Origin: Galerina marginata
Taxonomy: Eukaryota; Basidiomycota; Agaricomycetes; Agaricales; Galerinaceae
Assembly (NCBI GenBank): GCA_023014335.1
Contig: JAECYW010000018.1
Coordinates: 558,001-622,000 of the forward strand
Reading direction: 5' to 3'
Length of the DNA stretch: 64,000 bases
Shown: positions 34,638 through 47,127 of the stretch, one piece after another
Numbering within the stretch: position 1 is the first letter of the stretch
Layout: each line of letters begins with the position of its first letter
Notes under the pieces: model-generated
The model's input: only the letters and a program-made list of their open reading frames with translations
What the model was told of the DNA's origin: nothing
The model's database searches: none
Position numbers and translations under genes: made by a program

Positions 34638-35210
34638 TTTCCGTTGTAGTTACTGGTGCTGGACTGAGGTTGGAAAAAAAAAGGTGCTCGATCGGTTAAT
34701 GCGTAGGACCCATTTTATACTAGAGGTCATACCTGACGTATAGCTTAGCTCCTCTAAGCCATGTCCTCGAGCTTGTACCCAATCCACTAATTCCGATTTT
34801 TTTTTGCCATGCCACCATTAGACCGTACCTAGATGAGGAGATAATCGACATGTCCAACGCCTTAAAATTTGCGGTCAGGAGGCCATATGTCGTCTTCAAA
34901 TTAAACTGTAACTGGAGGGACTGGAGAAGCCGCCGGCAGAAAGGTCAAGTGGTTTTGACAACTCGCAATTGTTAGGGGATATCGTCTCCAGTCAACGGGC
35001 TCACGGACCGATCGACGAATGTCAACGCTCTTGGGACTTACGTCTCTGGGTCATTTCCGTCAGGTCCCTCAGATGTCGCTTGCAAATGACGCGAACACTT
35101 CAGATGTCACTTCAGATATTTTATTAAACTTCCTGAAGTGATACCTACAGTACATGATGCAAGCAGTCAGAGAACATCACGGTAACTTGGAATTCGCACT
35201 CACAAAAAGG
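34638..35210. other. Intergenic region
   Basis: Promoter side of the MFS gene and 3' flank of the lysozyme gene. Nothing else recognised. Confidence 0.5.
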
Positions 35211-36056
35211 CTAACACTGCGGCGGATGCGCGATAACGCTCGAAGGAGTTTGGAACAACTTCACCTCGGCCGCTCGCCGATTTACCAGGCCTTGCAATAC
35301 CATCCCACCCGCTATATCCCACTTGGGCAGCTCCTGCGCTGCGACCGTGTTCGGATTATCGCCCGCGTTGAGCCGCGCGATCAAGGTCGAGCTTCCAACG
35401 TTTCCACAACCCTCGTTGAACGCCCACGAGCTTAGGGCGCCGTACTGGTTATCGTTTAGCTTGATCTTGCTGCTGATATCCTTGGTGATGCACGCAGTGA
35501 ACGTCTTCAAATCAGTCTTAAGGAGAGTGGTGGCTTCCGCTTCGGTAAGTGGGAAGGAAAAGGGAACCTCCGCACAGCCTGTAGTTTTGCAAAGGTGTCC
35601 GTAGCCGACGGTGGGTAGACCTATTGGGTCGGGTGCTGGTTTGGAGACGAAACCTTCAAATTTCTTGATAAGGCTGATCGTGGCAGCATTTACTACGGGC
35701 GGAGCACAAGTCGTCGCCGCTGGGAGGCAACAGAGGAAGTTACTCGGTCCTGGACAAAGCCCTGAAAGATAATGAGCAATGAACACCCCAGATTCCATAT
35801 TGACCTACCAGTCTGTGTTTTGCCGCTGCTACAAGAGCTGGAGAATCGACAAGTACCTCCACTTCCGCAAGTCTTCGTGCAGCATTGAACATTAGTGGGG
35901 TCACTGGGACAGAAACCCCGAGTGGGATGTACCACCCGCAGAGGAGCAAGAGCTGGTGGTAAGACAGACGCCAGGGGTGCTTCCTGCGGTACACGCAGAA
36001 TTTATGGCGGCTTGTGCGACTGAAAAAGAGATGGCTAGGAGGATTATTCGATACAT
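35211..36056 (-). CDS. Secreted GH24-type lysozyme with two Cys-rich modules, one frameshift
   Basis: Exons 35809-36056 and 35211-35761; about 265 residues after allowing for one extra base near 35912. Signal peptide (RIILLAISFSVAQA), then two similar cysteine-rich modules of about 37 residues (GVCLTTSSCSSAG...GFCPSDPTNVQCC and GTCRFSSSCSSGK...GLCPGPSNFLCC). The catalytic domain begins near residue 127 with ISLIKKFEGFVSKPAPDPIG and PTVGYGHLC, matching the phage-type (T4-like, GH24) lysozyme signature with Glu, Asp and Thr in register. The extra base falls inside the first module, in the run GGGTTTCTGTCC; without it GFCPSD reads correctly. Expected to cleave bacterial peptidoglycan outside the cell; fungal GH24 genes are thought to derive from bacteria or phage. 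Confidence 0.85.
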
Positions 36057-37043
36057 CCTGAGCGTCGTCAATTAAGCTTGAGGGGAATCGATGAGATGTG
36101 AGTCGGGTTTATATACTGTTCAGGTAGGATCGGAGAAATTTCGTCAAAAATACTATCCTGAGGCGCTTCAGAGAAACGTCGGGTAGAGTTCCAGGGCGTA
36201 GCCATGCGGATTTCCTTGAAACGTGGGTTAAGTAACCTCGACGCACCCGAGCCGTTGCGAGGTTGTTGACAGAACTTCTTCGTAGCAGGTGAATGATTGA
36301 CAATAATCAGGAAGCCAAGCACAAAAGAATACTTGTAGGACGCTCACGTATATGTCAACAAATTTGTATAGGTGGCAATATCAAATCATCTACGAAAATG
36401 TTCCACGTGTGTGCGAGGTAGATCAATCAAAAATACCCTGAAAATATTCAGAAATTCATCTCACCGTAGATAGAGAGAAGTCATTCGCAGCGCATGCATA
36501 GGGGTTCCACAAAACAAGCTGGACCGAAATTCCCGGGATCACATATAAAGATCATGTCGGGGACATTTAAAGTGGACCAGAGCAAGAGCAAAGTGTGGTT
36601 AGGGATCCCAGGAGCTCCGCTTCTCCAAGCAGAGGGTCGGGAGACTAGTAGTTCATTCAATAGCCTGGGTTCTTAGACTGAATTTAGGCAGAATCTGGGA
36701 TAGTTGGTTACACAAGACCGGACAGGAACACACCAAGCGGAGAGTTGAGCGATGGAAAGTGAGTTTAGTAGGCAGATTGCACGCATTCTAGACCTCATTT
36801 TCGACAACTAAAGAGATTTTGGCGGGTATATGTCCACTAGTTGTTATTCTAGGACGATTATTGGGGCGTATTTCAGCTCGCAGTGCAGCAGCGCCGAACA
36901 TGGTTAGAAGGAAGAGAAGGGTTTCAAGTTCAACCGGCGCCGCCTAAAAAAGGTATGATCAGTGATCACGTTATCATGCTAAAAAGCCGCATTAGGGGTT
37001 TGGCCACGACATCATCTCTTCCCGACGACGACCTACTATTCCA
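36057..37043. other. Intergenic region between divergent genes
   Basis: About 1 kb between the starts of the lysozyme and GLO3-type genes; holds both promoters. Nothing specific recognised. Confidence 0.5.
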
Positions 37044-38818
37044 ATGGTTGAACCCACGAAACAAGAAACGGAACAGGCTTTCAAGGTCCTGAAAGCACAA
37101 AAGGCGAACAAGGTATTTCTTGAGTTTCTCTATTCAAGTAGTCAGCTGAAACGGATTTCAACAGTCATGTTTTGACTGCAATGCCAGGAATCCGACGTGG
37201 TCAAGCGTCACTTTTGGGGTCTACATCTGCCTGGAATGCTCCAGTGTACACAGAAACATGGGCGTACACATCAGCTTTGTTAGGTGTTTTGCAATCGTCG
37301 TTCAGCATCATCTCCGATGACTGACTCGTATGACAGATCTACTAATCTCGATAGCTGGCAGTTGGCGCAACTGCGCACGATGAAAGTCGGAGGGAACGCA
37401 TCTGCTAAGGAATTTTTTACGAAACACGGTGGCTCTGCGCTGCTCAGTGATTCTGATACGAAGAAGAAGTATTCTAGCCGGGTGGCAGAGCTGTACAAGG
37501 AAGAGCTGGCCCGTCGTGTTAAGGACGACGTTGCACGGTGAGTATTGGCCGCTTTGTTAAGTCTTAATCAGAGAATTAATTTGGGAAAAGATTCCCTAAT
37601 GGAATATTCGTCGAGGGCATGGATGCAGCTGCCACCGCACCTGCGAAAGAAGAAACCGAAGACGACTTCTTTGACTCCTGGTCGAAACCGTCCACCCCTA
37701 AATCCTCCAACCCTGGCACTCCGCGGATGTCCACCCCGCCTATCATTGGGCGAACACCATCTGCTGCCAGCTCAACGACGAGCAGCGTTGCTAGTCCTCA
37801 ACCAACAACATCCGCGCCTCGTACTCTTACCTCCTCTGCGGCTGCTCGCCCTGCCCGCCTAGGAGCTGGCACTTCCCGTCTGAACTCCGCATCCTCAGGA
37901 GGATCTACTACCAGCCTTTCCGGCACCACAGCGCCCAAGAAATCCAAACTCGGGCTCGGTGCGTCTAAGGCCAAACCAGTCGATTTCGCTGAGGCGGAAC
38001 GGAAAGCCCTGGAGGAGGCGGAGAGAATCAAGCAGCTGGGCTACGATCGCGAGCGCGAGGAAGCTGAGGAGAAAGCAAGGAAGGAAGCTGAGGCCCTCAG
38101 GAAGAAGACGGTGGAGGCGGCGGGGGCCAGAGCGGCGGCTGCTACTGCTTCATCCACAACGCCAACGAATGGCGCGAAGACATTCGGGGCTGCACCACAG
38201 AAATCCGCGGCTTTCCCCAGACTTGGATTTGGTGCTATTCCCGGTGCAGGTGCCGCTGCCGCTGTAGCCGCAGCAGCTACTACTTCCACAAGAAGGTATT
38301 TCTCTTTTTCCACTACTTTCCAACATCAGTCAACTAATGCGACTGCTCATCGTCCAAAAGTACACCAGTCGCAGACGACGCCCCAACGACCGCTCGGGAG
38401 AAATTCGGAAACCAAAAAGGCATCTCGTCCGACATGTACTTCGGACGAAACGACTACGATGCCGACAATGTCCGCGAGGCGCAGACCAGACTGCAGACCT
38501 TCCAAGGGGCGACTTCCATTTCCTCGAATCAGTACTTTGGGCGGGAGGAAGAGGACGAGCAAGGATACGAACGCGGTGGAGGCGGAGATGGCAGCTTGTT
38601 AGGGGACGGCAGCTTGGCCGGCCTAGAAAGCGCGGCCAAGGACGCGATTTCGAGGGTATTGGCAAATCCCGATGTACAGAATGTCGGCGAGAGCATCCGG
38701 AGCGGGGCACTCAAGGTCGGTCATGGTCTTTTCGTGCTATTGTGGGTGTAAATCTGACTTCCGTTTTTCTATTTGTCTTTAGCTCTCAGATTATTTGGCT
38801 TCGATGTCAGAGCGTTGA
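37044..38818 (+). CDS. GLO3: ADP-ribosylation factor GTPase-activating protein, GLO3/ArfGAP2-3 type
   Basis: Six exons: 37044-37112, 37165-37283, 37337-37537, 37591-38295, 38361-38715 and 38783-38818; 494 residues, intact. ArfGAP zinc finger C25-x2-C28-x16-C45-x2-C48 ([14 protein letters not shown]...GVYICLEC), followed by the arginine finger in [16 protein letters not shown] (Arg53). The middle is low complexity (S, T, P, A) with an acidic/basic helical stretch ([20 protein letters not shown]). The C-terminal part carries the Glo3 regulatory motif with two ISSxxxFG repeats ([20 protein letters not shown]). Glo3 activates GTP hydrolysis on Arf1 and acts with COPI coat in retrograde Golgi-to-ER traffic. 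Housekeeping gene; its clean frame contrasts with the broken neighbours. Confidence 0.95.
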
Positions 38819-40398
38819 GTTGAGTCGAGTAACGCACATCTTAAATTTTTCTCGGCTTTCTTCTTTTTCTTTCTCACTTCTGTGTTCCTTTTCTCCACAT
38901 TTACTTTCTAATCCCAGCCTAGGATACAGCCGTTCCATGTTGCTCCCCTTAGAATATGTTCTCGGTCTTCATATATCATCTGTTCGAGTGTTTATCCTGG
39001 CTTATTTAATTCACTTTAAACCCACATTCGCGTTCGAGTCTGACGCTTGAGACTTCCCAAGTACTGTTCATAATCCTTCGATCTTCGGGCGTTGCCTACT
39101 TACTCGAGGCCCATGATTGGGCACATTTACCCACTCACTGGCAGGACCTAAGAAGATCCAAAGCCATCAACAGCCTCGAGGCTCGTCCCCGTCGGCAAAC
39201 TCTCCTCAACACGACCAAGGTGAGCACAATGAAATGGATGACGTCGTTTGACCTGATTCAATTTCTTCAAAGGAATCCAGTGAGTTATTCCAGATTGCTA
39301 AACACCCCGATGCTGACGGTGAACTGCCACAGCTCTAGTCTCAAGTTCACCTGCAGGTGGCTGTCAAATCATCCATAACTTTGGACGACATCCGCCACTC
39401 GAAGGTTCTCTGATGTAAGATCCTTCAAGTGCGTTTTACCTCTTTCGCTGAAGGATGCAAAGGTTGCAAGCTTAAGAGCTCGATATGAGTGAACACTTGG
39501 CAACGACTTGGACGATGAAAACGATAATGCCATAATCGCTGGGATCAACCTTCAATCTATTTGTATTTTCCGAATCAACGCCGCGACCGTGGTTCAAATA
39601 TGACTGCAATAGTAAAAGATGGGTCGTACGATAATCAGATGTTTGAAATTCAAGGCCATCACGACGGCTTTTACCAGAGTATTTGCGGATCGCGCTGGCA
39701 GCGGGAATCTACGACTGCTGCACCTGCTCAACTGCACGACAAACACACGGAAACGGAAAGATTGAGGGATCGACGGTTCCATTGCATTTTTAGAGACGCC
39801 GAATAGGAATTGTGGCGCTGCTAGAGGGCAGAGTGAAAGCTTCTGTCAAGACCCGACTTGCAGGTTTGAGTTCGCCGTTGAGCAATTTGAAATCGGGGAA
39901 ACTTACCGCGATGCCCACTATCATATCGATATTCCTTGATAACGGAACGACACGAGGTGCACATATCGATAAACTGGGCTGTCCTTTTTTGAGGTAAACT
40001 TGAGATGTTGGACCTGGAGCTCGTTTGGGTCTTGACGCCTCGTAGGTGATAACATCATATTAACATGTAAGTTCGCTTTCCACAAATTTGGTCACTCTTG
40101 AGGGCGCAGGTAGCGTAGGACCTAGCACTTTGACTGATAATTAAACAAGTTCCATTGGCTGGAGGTTGAAGAAGGAGAAGATAACTTCGGCAGAGGACTG
40201 AATAACAGAACTTAGGCCTCGATGATCGATCCATCGAAGGATGCCGCCGAGAAATGCGGCAGCAACTTGGCAGCAACCACGTGGTTCAGGGCGGGCCAGA
40301 ATACACGGACTTGGATTCTCCTGCAGCAAGCCATGGGCAAGCCCTCTTCAAAGTCTTACTGCCAGTCCCCAAAGTGAATCGAAGCGCTATAGACGAGC
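38819..40398. other. Intergenic region
   Basis: About 1.6 kb after GLO3. The first 250 bases are T-rich and likely 3' untranslated sequence. Open frames here are short and unconvincing. Confidence 0.5.
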
Positions 40399-40993
40399 AT
40401 GGCAAGTCATCTCATAGACGGTAGCGTGTAGAAATGTCATTTCACTTTATTTCTCAAACTTACAAGTATTATTATCACCAGGTCAGACGGTCCGCATTGA
40501 TAGAATATCAGTGGAACAAACGTTGCCTCTTCGTCATTCAGTTCTGTGGCCAGACATGCCTATATCGCAAGTGTGTCTTCCCGAAGACCAGTTAGGAAGA
40601 CACTTTGGTGCCTTTCTGCCTGACCAAGATGATCCTATAGCCGTGATTTCTCTCTTCCAAGAGGACCTCCCGATCGATAAGGACAGGATCTCCAAAGGAA
40701 ACGACAATTCTCCATATGACAATGCGCATGAAAAAGCGGTACGCTTCCGAAAATTCGCCTGCGCCCCGCAATACCAGGGAAAAGGCCTTGGAACGCAACT
40801 GCTCGCCTACGCGTTATCGTTCGCCCGATCCGAACAAGGCGCCGCAGTTGCGTGGTGTGATGCAAGGACAACAAGTATGGACTGGTACATGAAGAGGGGA
40901 CTCCTTTCTTTCGGAGCAACCTTTTTCAAAGGACCTGTGGAGTACATTCGAATGAGAATTGACCTGCGGAATATCGAAAACGCAGAAAGCTAG
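40399..40993 (+). CDS. GNAT-family N-acetyltransferase
   Basis: Proposed two-exon model: a 7-nt first exon 40399-40405 (codons M, A and one base) spliced to 40482-40993, 172 residues. The second exon is certain; the start is inferred because the exon opens in phase directly after a CACCAG acceptor and the only nearby ATG with a usable donor is 40399. The protein shows LPLRHSVLWPDMP, a beta-strand pair, and the acetyl-CoA pyrophosphate loop QYQGKGLGTQLL near residues 99-110, followed by AWCDARTTSMDWYMKRGL, the typical final GNAT motif. It would transfer acetyl from acetyl-CoA to an amine; the substrate is unknown. Confidence 0.8.
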
Positions 40994-43557
40994 GGCTCGG
41001 ACTCGTGACTGTAGCTATATTTTTTATGGTGCCTCAGGTGAGCAACTAGTAGATAAGGGTTTTGGGACCTTTTACCCGTTGATTCAGTTTTCTCAAAGTC
41101 TTTTTCCAGTTTCTGCCTTGCAATACTCCCGTCGGTAACGTTCTAATGCCTCTGTTAAGATTTTCAAGTACCGGCAAGTAAAATGGAGAAACCAACTACC
41201 ATTTTCGAAATTTCTGGAATGAAAATGTAACCATTTCTATGCCAAGTGTCAAAAAAGGTGAAATAGGGTTTATATCCCCATGTTTTGACCGTTTCGAGAT
41301 CGTCTGAGATTCAGATCCGTGGAGGACTACAGTGAGGCTGACGGAAGCGGTTTCTAGCCTTAATATCTCGTTCCGATGGGCCGTCCCTTGTTTTAGCCAA
41401 ATCTGCAAACCCAGCTCAAGCTTAAATCCTTCCAAGATTTTTTCGCTGGTAGTTTCTGGCGATAAGTGATAACTATAGATTGGGTCATTCGGTAGAGCGT
41501 CTGTATCTTGAAACGATAGCCACTCGTAAATTTTTCTTACCTTACAAGGCGTCATAATTTATCCAACTTGGTCGTAGTCATACCACGTTCCCACCTCGTG
41601 TTTCCCCAGTTCCCCGCAGTTGAATTGTTTTTAACAGCCCACTTTCTACGATCGCCAGATACGCAAGTAGACACGATCTAGAATTTTGCCCAAATGCTGG
41701 TGCAATACAGGTCATCGTCAAACTTTAAGCGTCCTAATTGACTAACGAAACACAAAATAAGCTGTCTCTGCCATGTACAGCCCCGCCCGGTATCTCGAAA
41801 AAAAGAGAAGATCTTCTTCGGATGTATTCAGCTCGGTACAACTCGGCGACTTGATAAATAATCTAAGGCGCAAAATGGAGATACTATATTTTTTCAGTCC
41901 CACCGAGGCTCTCGCCCACATCGGCCTCGTCAAATACTTGTTTCTAATCTCTATATTGAGTCACAGAGCCACTGGCACTGCCCTGCATCGCGCAAGCAGC
42001 ATGTTCCGGCCGTCTGTACGGTGCAACAAATGGTAAATCAGCTCTAGAAAATGGCATCGCACATGATGCTCTCAATGGTTATGTCCTTTCCATTTCCGGT
42101 CAGTTGGTAACGGAAACACAAAATAAATGCTATTGAAAGGACGCTTTTCGGGCCTTGACTTTTCAACGTCGGAAGGATAAGGTATGGTTGAAATACCATA
42201 AATACGCCGGATATTTGAGACGGAGTAGACATTACGGTTTTTCTATCCTCCCATATTTACAACTCTATCCGTCACCGTACACTGAGGGCCACTGATGGTT
42301 TGTTGTTGTCTCTCGCTTCTGCCAATATCTATGCTCCCAGAGGCGGGTGCTTCATTCGTGCTGTATTCAGCTTTAATGGCACAACCTCTGTTCATAGCCG
42401 ATATAGCAGAAGAGAGCGTCGACGCATCCGTTTTTCAGGTTGCCTCTTCGTATACGGGGTACGCTCCGCTCCTATCCTCGACGCTGAAGCCTGACGTCGT
42501 TTATCACATCATTCTATGACTATCACGATCGTGCGCCGAACTCAATTGTTGATGGATAGCAGCTTTATCTCCTCACAAAGAATTCCCGGTCAGCGATCAT
42601 CCAAATATCAGCCTGATTGAGTTGCGGATTGATATAAATAGCATGGCTTTGCTCTACTGCCCTTTTTTGATCCGGAGCTATCATTCGCACTAAAATTCGA
42701 TGACGAGGGCCTGTCCAGTTATCGCATAAACCATCCCAGCTTCGGCTCGGTCAACGCGAACGACGAAATAGTGGGGCAAGGTTGGGAGTGCCGCTACTAC
42801 TGATTTATTGGAACATGTTGACCATTAGGTCAATGCTACTCGAGTAATTTGGGATAAGAGATAAACCACGCGCTTGTAAAACACTAAAGAAACCACATAT
42901 TATTTCTCAGTCTTTCACTTCGCGTAGATATGCACAACTATGTAGAGTATGTGTGACACGGTAACATGAACATGTCTTTAATTTGAGTCCCAGGTGTAAG
43001 GCCTCAGGCGTACTGTCAGGCGAATAACTCGAGCGCCAATTTCTGGGAGGATGGACTCACGCCATGGGCATTCAAGAGGGAAAAGGTGACTTTTTGGAGT
43101 GTATTACTTGATTTACGCCAGATTTCCAGCTGGCTATGGTATACTAGGTTGCCTATATACAAGCGTCACGGAAAAAAGGGGCACCTTTATTTGGTTCTTT
43201 GAATTTCTATCGCGGACAGACTTTCCGCCCAGGAAAAGCGGATGTAAGCTAATTATAAGTACAAAGGTCAGAATAATAGAGATATGTTCCTACGTCCAAG
43301 TGCCATACCATTACCACGTTTTCTACATGCAGAGAACTCGACGTGGTAGAAGCAAAGACTAAGCGAGGTTGCCCCGAACTTCGCCCACCTGAAATGCTCT
43401 TCTTAATAGTTAGGGTGTCGTCTAGATTAGATTAGATCCAAAATCACGTGCCATACATTACATAATGCTGCAGTATAATATCCGATGAGCCTCCTCCTCT
43501 TTCCTCTCGCTCACGTTCTGTGGCATAAACTTGCACTTTCTATCGCACTACATCATT
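40994..43557. other. Long intergenic region
   Basis: About 2.6 kb. Apart from one 119-codon minus-strand frame (separate entry), nothing coding is recognised. The last 150 bases form the promoter of the UBC1-like gene. Confidence 0.5.
41196..41555 (-). CDS. Hypothetical protein, 119 residues
   Basis: Single open frame with a true ATG at 41553-41555. Composition is protein-like (YEWLSFQDTDALPNDPIYSY, LEGFKLELGLQIWL, ASVSLTVVLHGSE) with mixed strands and helices, no signal peptide, no membrane segment. No family recognised, no paralogue in the window, and no supporting splice pattern. It could be real, a gene fragment or chance. Confidence 0.3.
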   Translation of the reverse strand: MTPCKVRKIYEWLSFQDTDALPNDPIYSYHLSPETTSEKILEGFKLELGLQIWLKQGTAHRNEILRLETASVSLTVVLHGSESQTISKRSKHGDINPISPFLTLGIEMVTFSFQKFRKW

Positions 43558-44396
43558 ATGGACGCTCGTCTTCGTAGGGTAAATAAAGAAATTACTGGTA
43601 TGTTCTGTTCTCCACCTCTTTGTGCAACTGCTGTTCACACTTGCTTCAAGATTGCAAGAATGACAAAACTTCCCAGATCAAGATTGACCTGATTGACGAA
43701 TCCCCATTCCATCTGAAAGGATCTTTTCCAGGCCCTGAAGGTACTCCATATGAAGGTGGCCACTTTGAAGTGGTGAGAAAGGATCCTGGTCTCTTGTGTC
43801 ATCGGTACTGAAACATTTCGGCTGTGTGGCGTGTTTCCTAGGATATCGTGATCCCAGAATCCTACCCATTCCAGCCTGTGAAGATGAAGTTTATTACCAA
43901 GGTTTACCACCCCAATGTATCTTCTGCATCCGGCGCGATCTGTCTTGATATCCTCAAAGACGCATGGTCACCCGTTCTGACGCTGAAGTCAACTTTAATC
44001 TCTCTTCAAAGTCTCCTTTGCTCTCCAGAACCCAACGATCCCCAAGATGCCGAGGTAGCGAAACATTACATGACAAGTAAATCAAGCTTCGAAGACACTG
44101 CAACGTATTGGACCCAGATCTACGCCGGCGGTCCCGGACCCAAGGAGAAGAAAGGGAAAGCGCCAGGCAAGGAGCAAGACGAAGTGGCAATTGCGGGACT
44201 CGAAAAGGCTCATGTAGATCGATTCGAGGCTTTAGGTTTCCAAAGAAGCAAAGTGGTACGTTTTTTATTCATCTTGTTGAGTCAGTTTTGATCTGGTTCG
44301 GCCAAATAGATCGATGTCCTACGGCGCCTAAACTATCGTGGTCCGAATGTCTCTCAGATATCAGATGATAGGGTGGTCGAGGAACTCTTGAAGTAG
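43558..44396 (+). CDS. UBC1: Ubiquitin-conjugating enzyme E2, UBC1 type (class II with UBA)
   Basis: Exons 43558-43597, 43651-43772, 43842-44255 and 44310-44396; 220 residues, intact. E2 core contains FPGPEGTPYEGGHFEV, PFQPVKMKFITKVYHPNV, and the catalytic SGAICLDILKDAWSPVLTL with Cys88, the same position as in yeast Ubc1, preceded by the HPN motif. After a lysine-rich linker (GPKEKKGKAPGKEQD), a C-terminal UBA domain (VDRFEALGF...VIDVLRRLNY...VVEELL) follows, the hallmark of Ubc1/UBE2K. It extends Lys48-linked ubiquitin chains for proteasomal degradation. A housekeeping gene that shares its pathway, but not necessarily function, with the BTB and F-box genes at the left. Confidence 0.96.
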
Positions 44397-45611
44397 CACC
44401 ACAGTTCGTTTCAGCTTTCTTTTGTGTATAAACTCCCCCGAATCCTAGCCGGTTGTTGAACGATCTCTTGGTACCACGATGAAGAAGTGGCTTTTCCATT
44501 TCGATTTCACCCTCGCATATTTCAACGTCAACTTGAAACTATGTCAGGTTATCGCGGCAGCTTCGTTGTTGGATATGAAGTCCAGCAACCCTTCCTCCAA
44601 TGACGAGATATGCCAAATGTCACTCAGCTGCCACTCTTAGCCATTCGTCCTAGTGCCGCTGAGTTTTCCCAGCCACCTGTTCGTTTTATTGATCTGAAAC
44701 AGCAATCAAGTTCCGTAGCGTCGTATTTTTATGCTGATAACAGCCCTAATGAACTGGTAATTGCAGTGACTGGGAAACTTTTTCCCAGAATCCTTCACGC
44801 AGGGCGGAATAACCGCTAAGCGGTCGGAGTGTCCACAACATGGTTCAAGCGTACAAGAATGTTCTGAACGACTATCGATATCTCTTATTCACGGCGTGCG
44901 TGATGGGCAGGTAAAGACCGATCAACTTGCATCGAGGCGTCTTCTTGGCGTTTATAATTCCTACATCACCCGTGGACGACTAAGACTTAACCAAAGCCGT
45001 TTCCAACTCGGGTATTGCTTCGGTTTTCAAAGTTTCATAGAATTGCTGACGGCCTTGTCAGGTCGACGAAGGGTTTCGTCAACTCAGGATCTTACTCGGG
45101 TTCGGCAATTGGTGACTCTGAATATAGCGTCCAAAACTTGATTGATCCCTCGACGCGTCTCGTAAGTCTATTCGATCATGCTGTTCCAATCATGTTAATT
45201 GGTTGAGATCTATCGTCTGATTGTGCAACAACAGCAGCTTTATAATATGCTAACGAATCTATCAAGAAAGATCGATTCTGCTTTTTGAGAGCTGTTGTGT
45301 CGTACGTTTCCAGTTCTTAGCTTACACTTACCTTTGTCGACGGAAGGGACCAAAACGAGGTCTCCTTCAAAGATTCTATTCTACCGGATGGAGATTCATG
45401 TGGCTGCTATTAATAGCACCTAAAAATAGACCTCGCTAACATCGCCCATTTGCACAAATCAGAGCCGTCCATTGTAATTGGTGTAAAATGGCCTCATTCA
45501 AGTCAAACGTTAGGAAAAAACGTGTTTTCTACACTGAGCTGGCTTCACATTTATTCATCAAGTTTTTGACCTCCGTTCGCCACGGCGCCTTACAACCATA
45601 CATTTTACTGG
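44397..45611. other. Intergenic region
   Basis: About 1.2 kb between the UBC1-like gene and the convergent hydrophobin. No coding sequence recognised. Confidence 0.5.
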
Positions 45612-46152
45612 TCAGGAGTGCTCGGTAATTGGGTAGCAATCGATAGCGACAAGGTATTGCTGAAAATAAAGGCACGTCAACGCCATTCTTTAGGAGGCAG
45701 CAAGAACACGAACGTATTGTGCACCCCATGTACAGCATACTGGCTGAGCGGTGCAGTCATTGTAATTAAAAGGGTTGATTGGGGTGCAACTAATTCCAAC
45801 GGTATATCCTGGAGAGAGCGGTATCCCAAGCAGCGCAAGCAATTGTGCGGTAGCGGGATTCCCGGACTGGTTTGAGTCGAGTAAGAGTTGGAGTGTCATG
45901 GAGTGATTTTTGGTACGGACTCACATCCGTAACAGAGTTGCAGCAAAGGTCAGTTCCAGCGCATGTATCTACAAACTGGCGCTTTTGAGCAACAACAAGT
46001 CCGGAATCACGCTGAATAATTAATTATGAGTGCTGAAGGTGCTCTACCCTTTGTTTAAGACTTACAGAATCAAGATTTGTAGCCGGTATAGTGGTGGCAG
46101 CAGCAAGGATAACCAGGCAATGAGCCACAAAAGCAGTTGTGATTGGGTGCAT
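45612..46152 (-). CDS. Class I hydrophobin (hydrophobin 1)
   Basis: Exons 46066-46152, 45925-46011, 45714-45866 and 45612-45659; 124 residues, phases consistent. Signal peptide in exon 1 (TAFVAHCLVILAAATTIPA). The mature part has eight cysteines in class I order: C-x5-CC (CAGTDLCC), C (GISC), C-x5-CC (CTAQPVCC) and a final C in the short last exon (LVAIDC). Hydrophobins are secreted, self-assemble at air-water interfaces and coat aerial hyphae and spores. The last cysteine is only reached through a 54-bp intron with a GTTCGT donor; reading through would remove it. Co-oriented with hydrophobin 2 upstream, identical exon plan. Confidence 0.9.
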
Positions 46153-46543
46153 TTTGGGGGGTGAGAGTAGAAGAAGCAATGTCATCTTCTACGTTTCCCC
46201 TAGCTTATATAGAGTACTTGCGAATGTCGATTCCCGCTCAAGGACCTCACATTCTCACAGAACCCGGAGAAAGGAAAATGATAGGCTTTATTCCACTAGG
46301 TTCAGATATCGCGCACGAAAATCTTTGACCTGTCGAACAGGTTGACAGGCCTCCCAACCCATAACCCCGACTTGGTTCGGCATGTTGTCACCAATGTCGG
46401 AAGGGCGGAACCTCGCTCTCTAGATGCAAAATGACGACAGTGACTGTTGAAGTGTTTTCAAACGGTTTCCGAAAAACCCCGGTTTTACGGACATAGTTTC
46501 AGTGAAATCGGGGTACGCCAAGGTCTACAGTCCAGGTCGCCCT
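46153..46543. other. Intergenic, between the two hydrophobins
   Basis: About 390 bases: promoter of hydrophobin 1 and 3' end of hydrophobin 2. Nothing else seen. Confidence 0.5.
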
Positions 46544-47127
46544 CTAGATATTCAAATCAACTGGCACACAATCAATTGCCACAAGTCCACCCTGGATGAA
46601 CACATTTTTCAGTTACACGTTGCTCTGAAAGAAGAAGGGCAGGAGACGAACATATCCAGCTGCCCAGGTGCAGCACACTGGTTGGGCAGAGCAACTCGCC
46701 CCGACGCCAAGTCCAAAAATTGGTGAACACGTTAAACCGACCATGTATCCTCCTGCGATATTGACGCCTAAAAGTGCAAGAATTTGGGCAGCCGCAGGAT
46801 CACTAGCCTGAAGTTTTACCAAGATTGAGCTCTGGTTATCTCGTACTCTAGTCATTAGAGGACATACATGCGTCACGGAATTGCAACAAAGCAGGTTTGT
46901 TGCGCACAAGTTGGCTGGCATTCCGAACTGACGACCGCTGAGGGATACATCGCTGGTTCCGCTCTGCTTGTCGAGAATGAGAAAAGAGAGAGAGATGGAT
47001 CAACGCATTGCGAAATGTGCACTGAAAAAAATCAACCAACGAACCATCGAAAGAGCATGTGGGGGTGGCAAGCAGCAAGGATACCAAAATGTACAGCAGC
47101 AACCAGAGCTGAGAGTTCGAGGATCAT
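46544..47127 (-). CDS. Class I hydrophobin (hydrophobin 2)
   Basis: Exons 47041-47127, 46868-46963, 46652-46807 and 46544-46591; 128 residues. The first and last exons (87 and 48 nt) have exactly the same lengths as in hydrophobin 1, which supports the chosen boundaries. Hydrophobic leader (ILELSALVAAVHFGILAA), then eight cysteines: CATNLLCC, GLTC, CSAQPVCC and the last in LVAIDC. The central LGVNIAGGYMVGLTCSPI block is typical of class I. Coats cell surfaces as above. Intron 1 uses a weak GTTGGT donor, so the leader-to-mature junction is the least certain point. Confidence 0.87.

Noticed and set aside
41773..42519. Overlapping plus-strand frames of 60-87 codons.
   Set aside because: Alternative-frame overlaps without domain signals or splice support.
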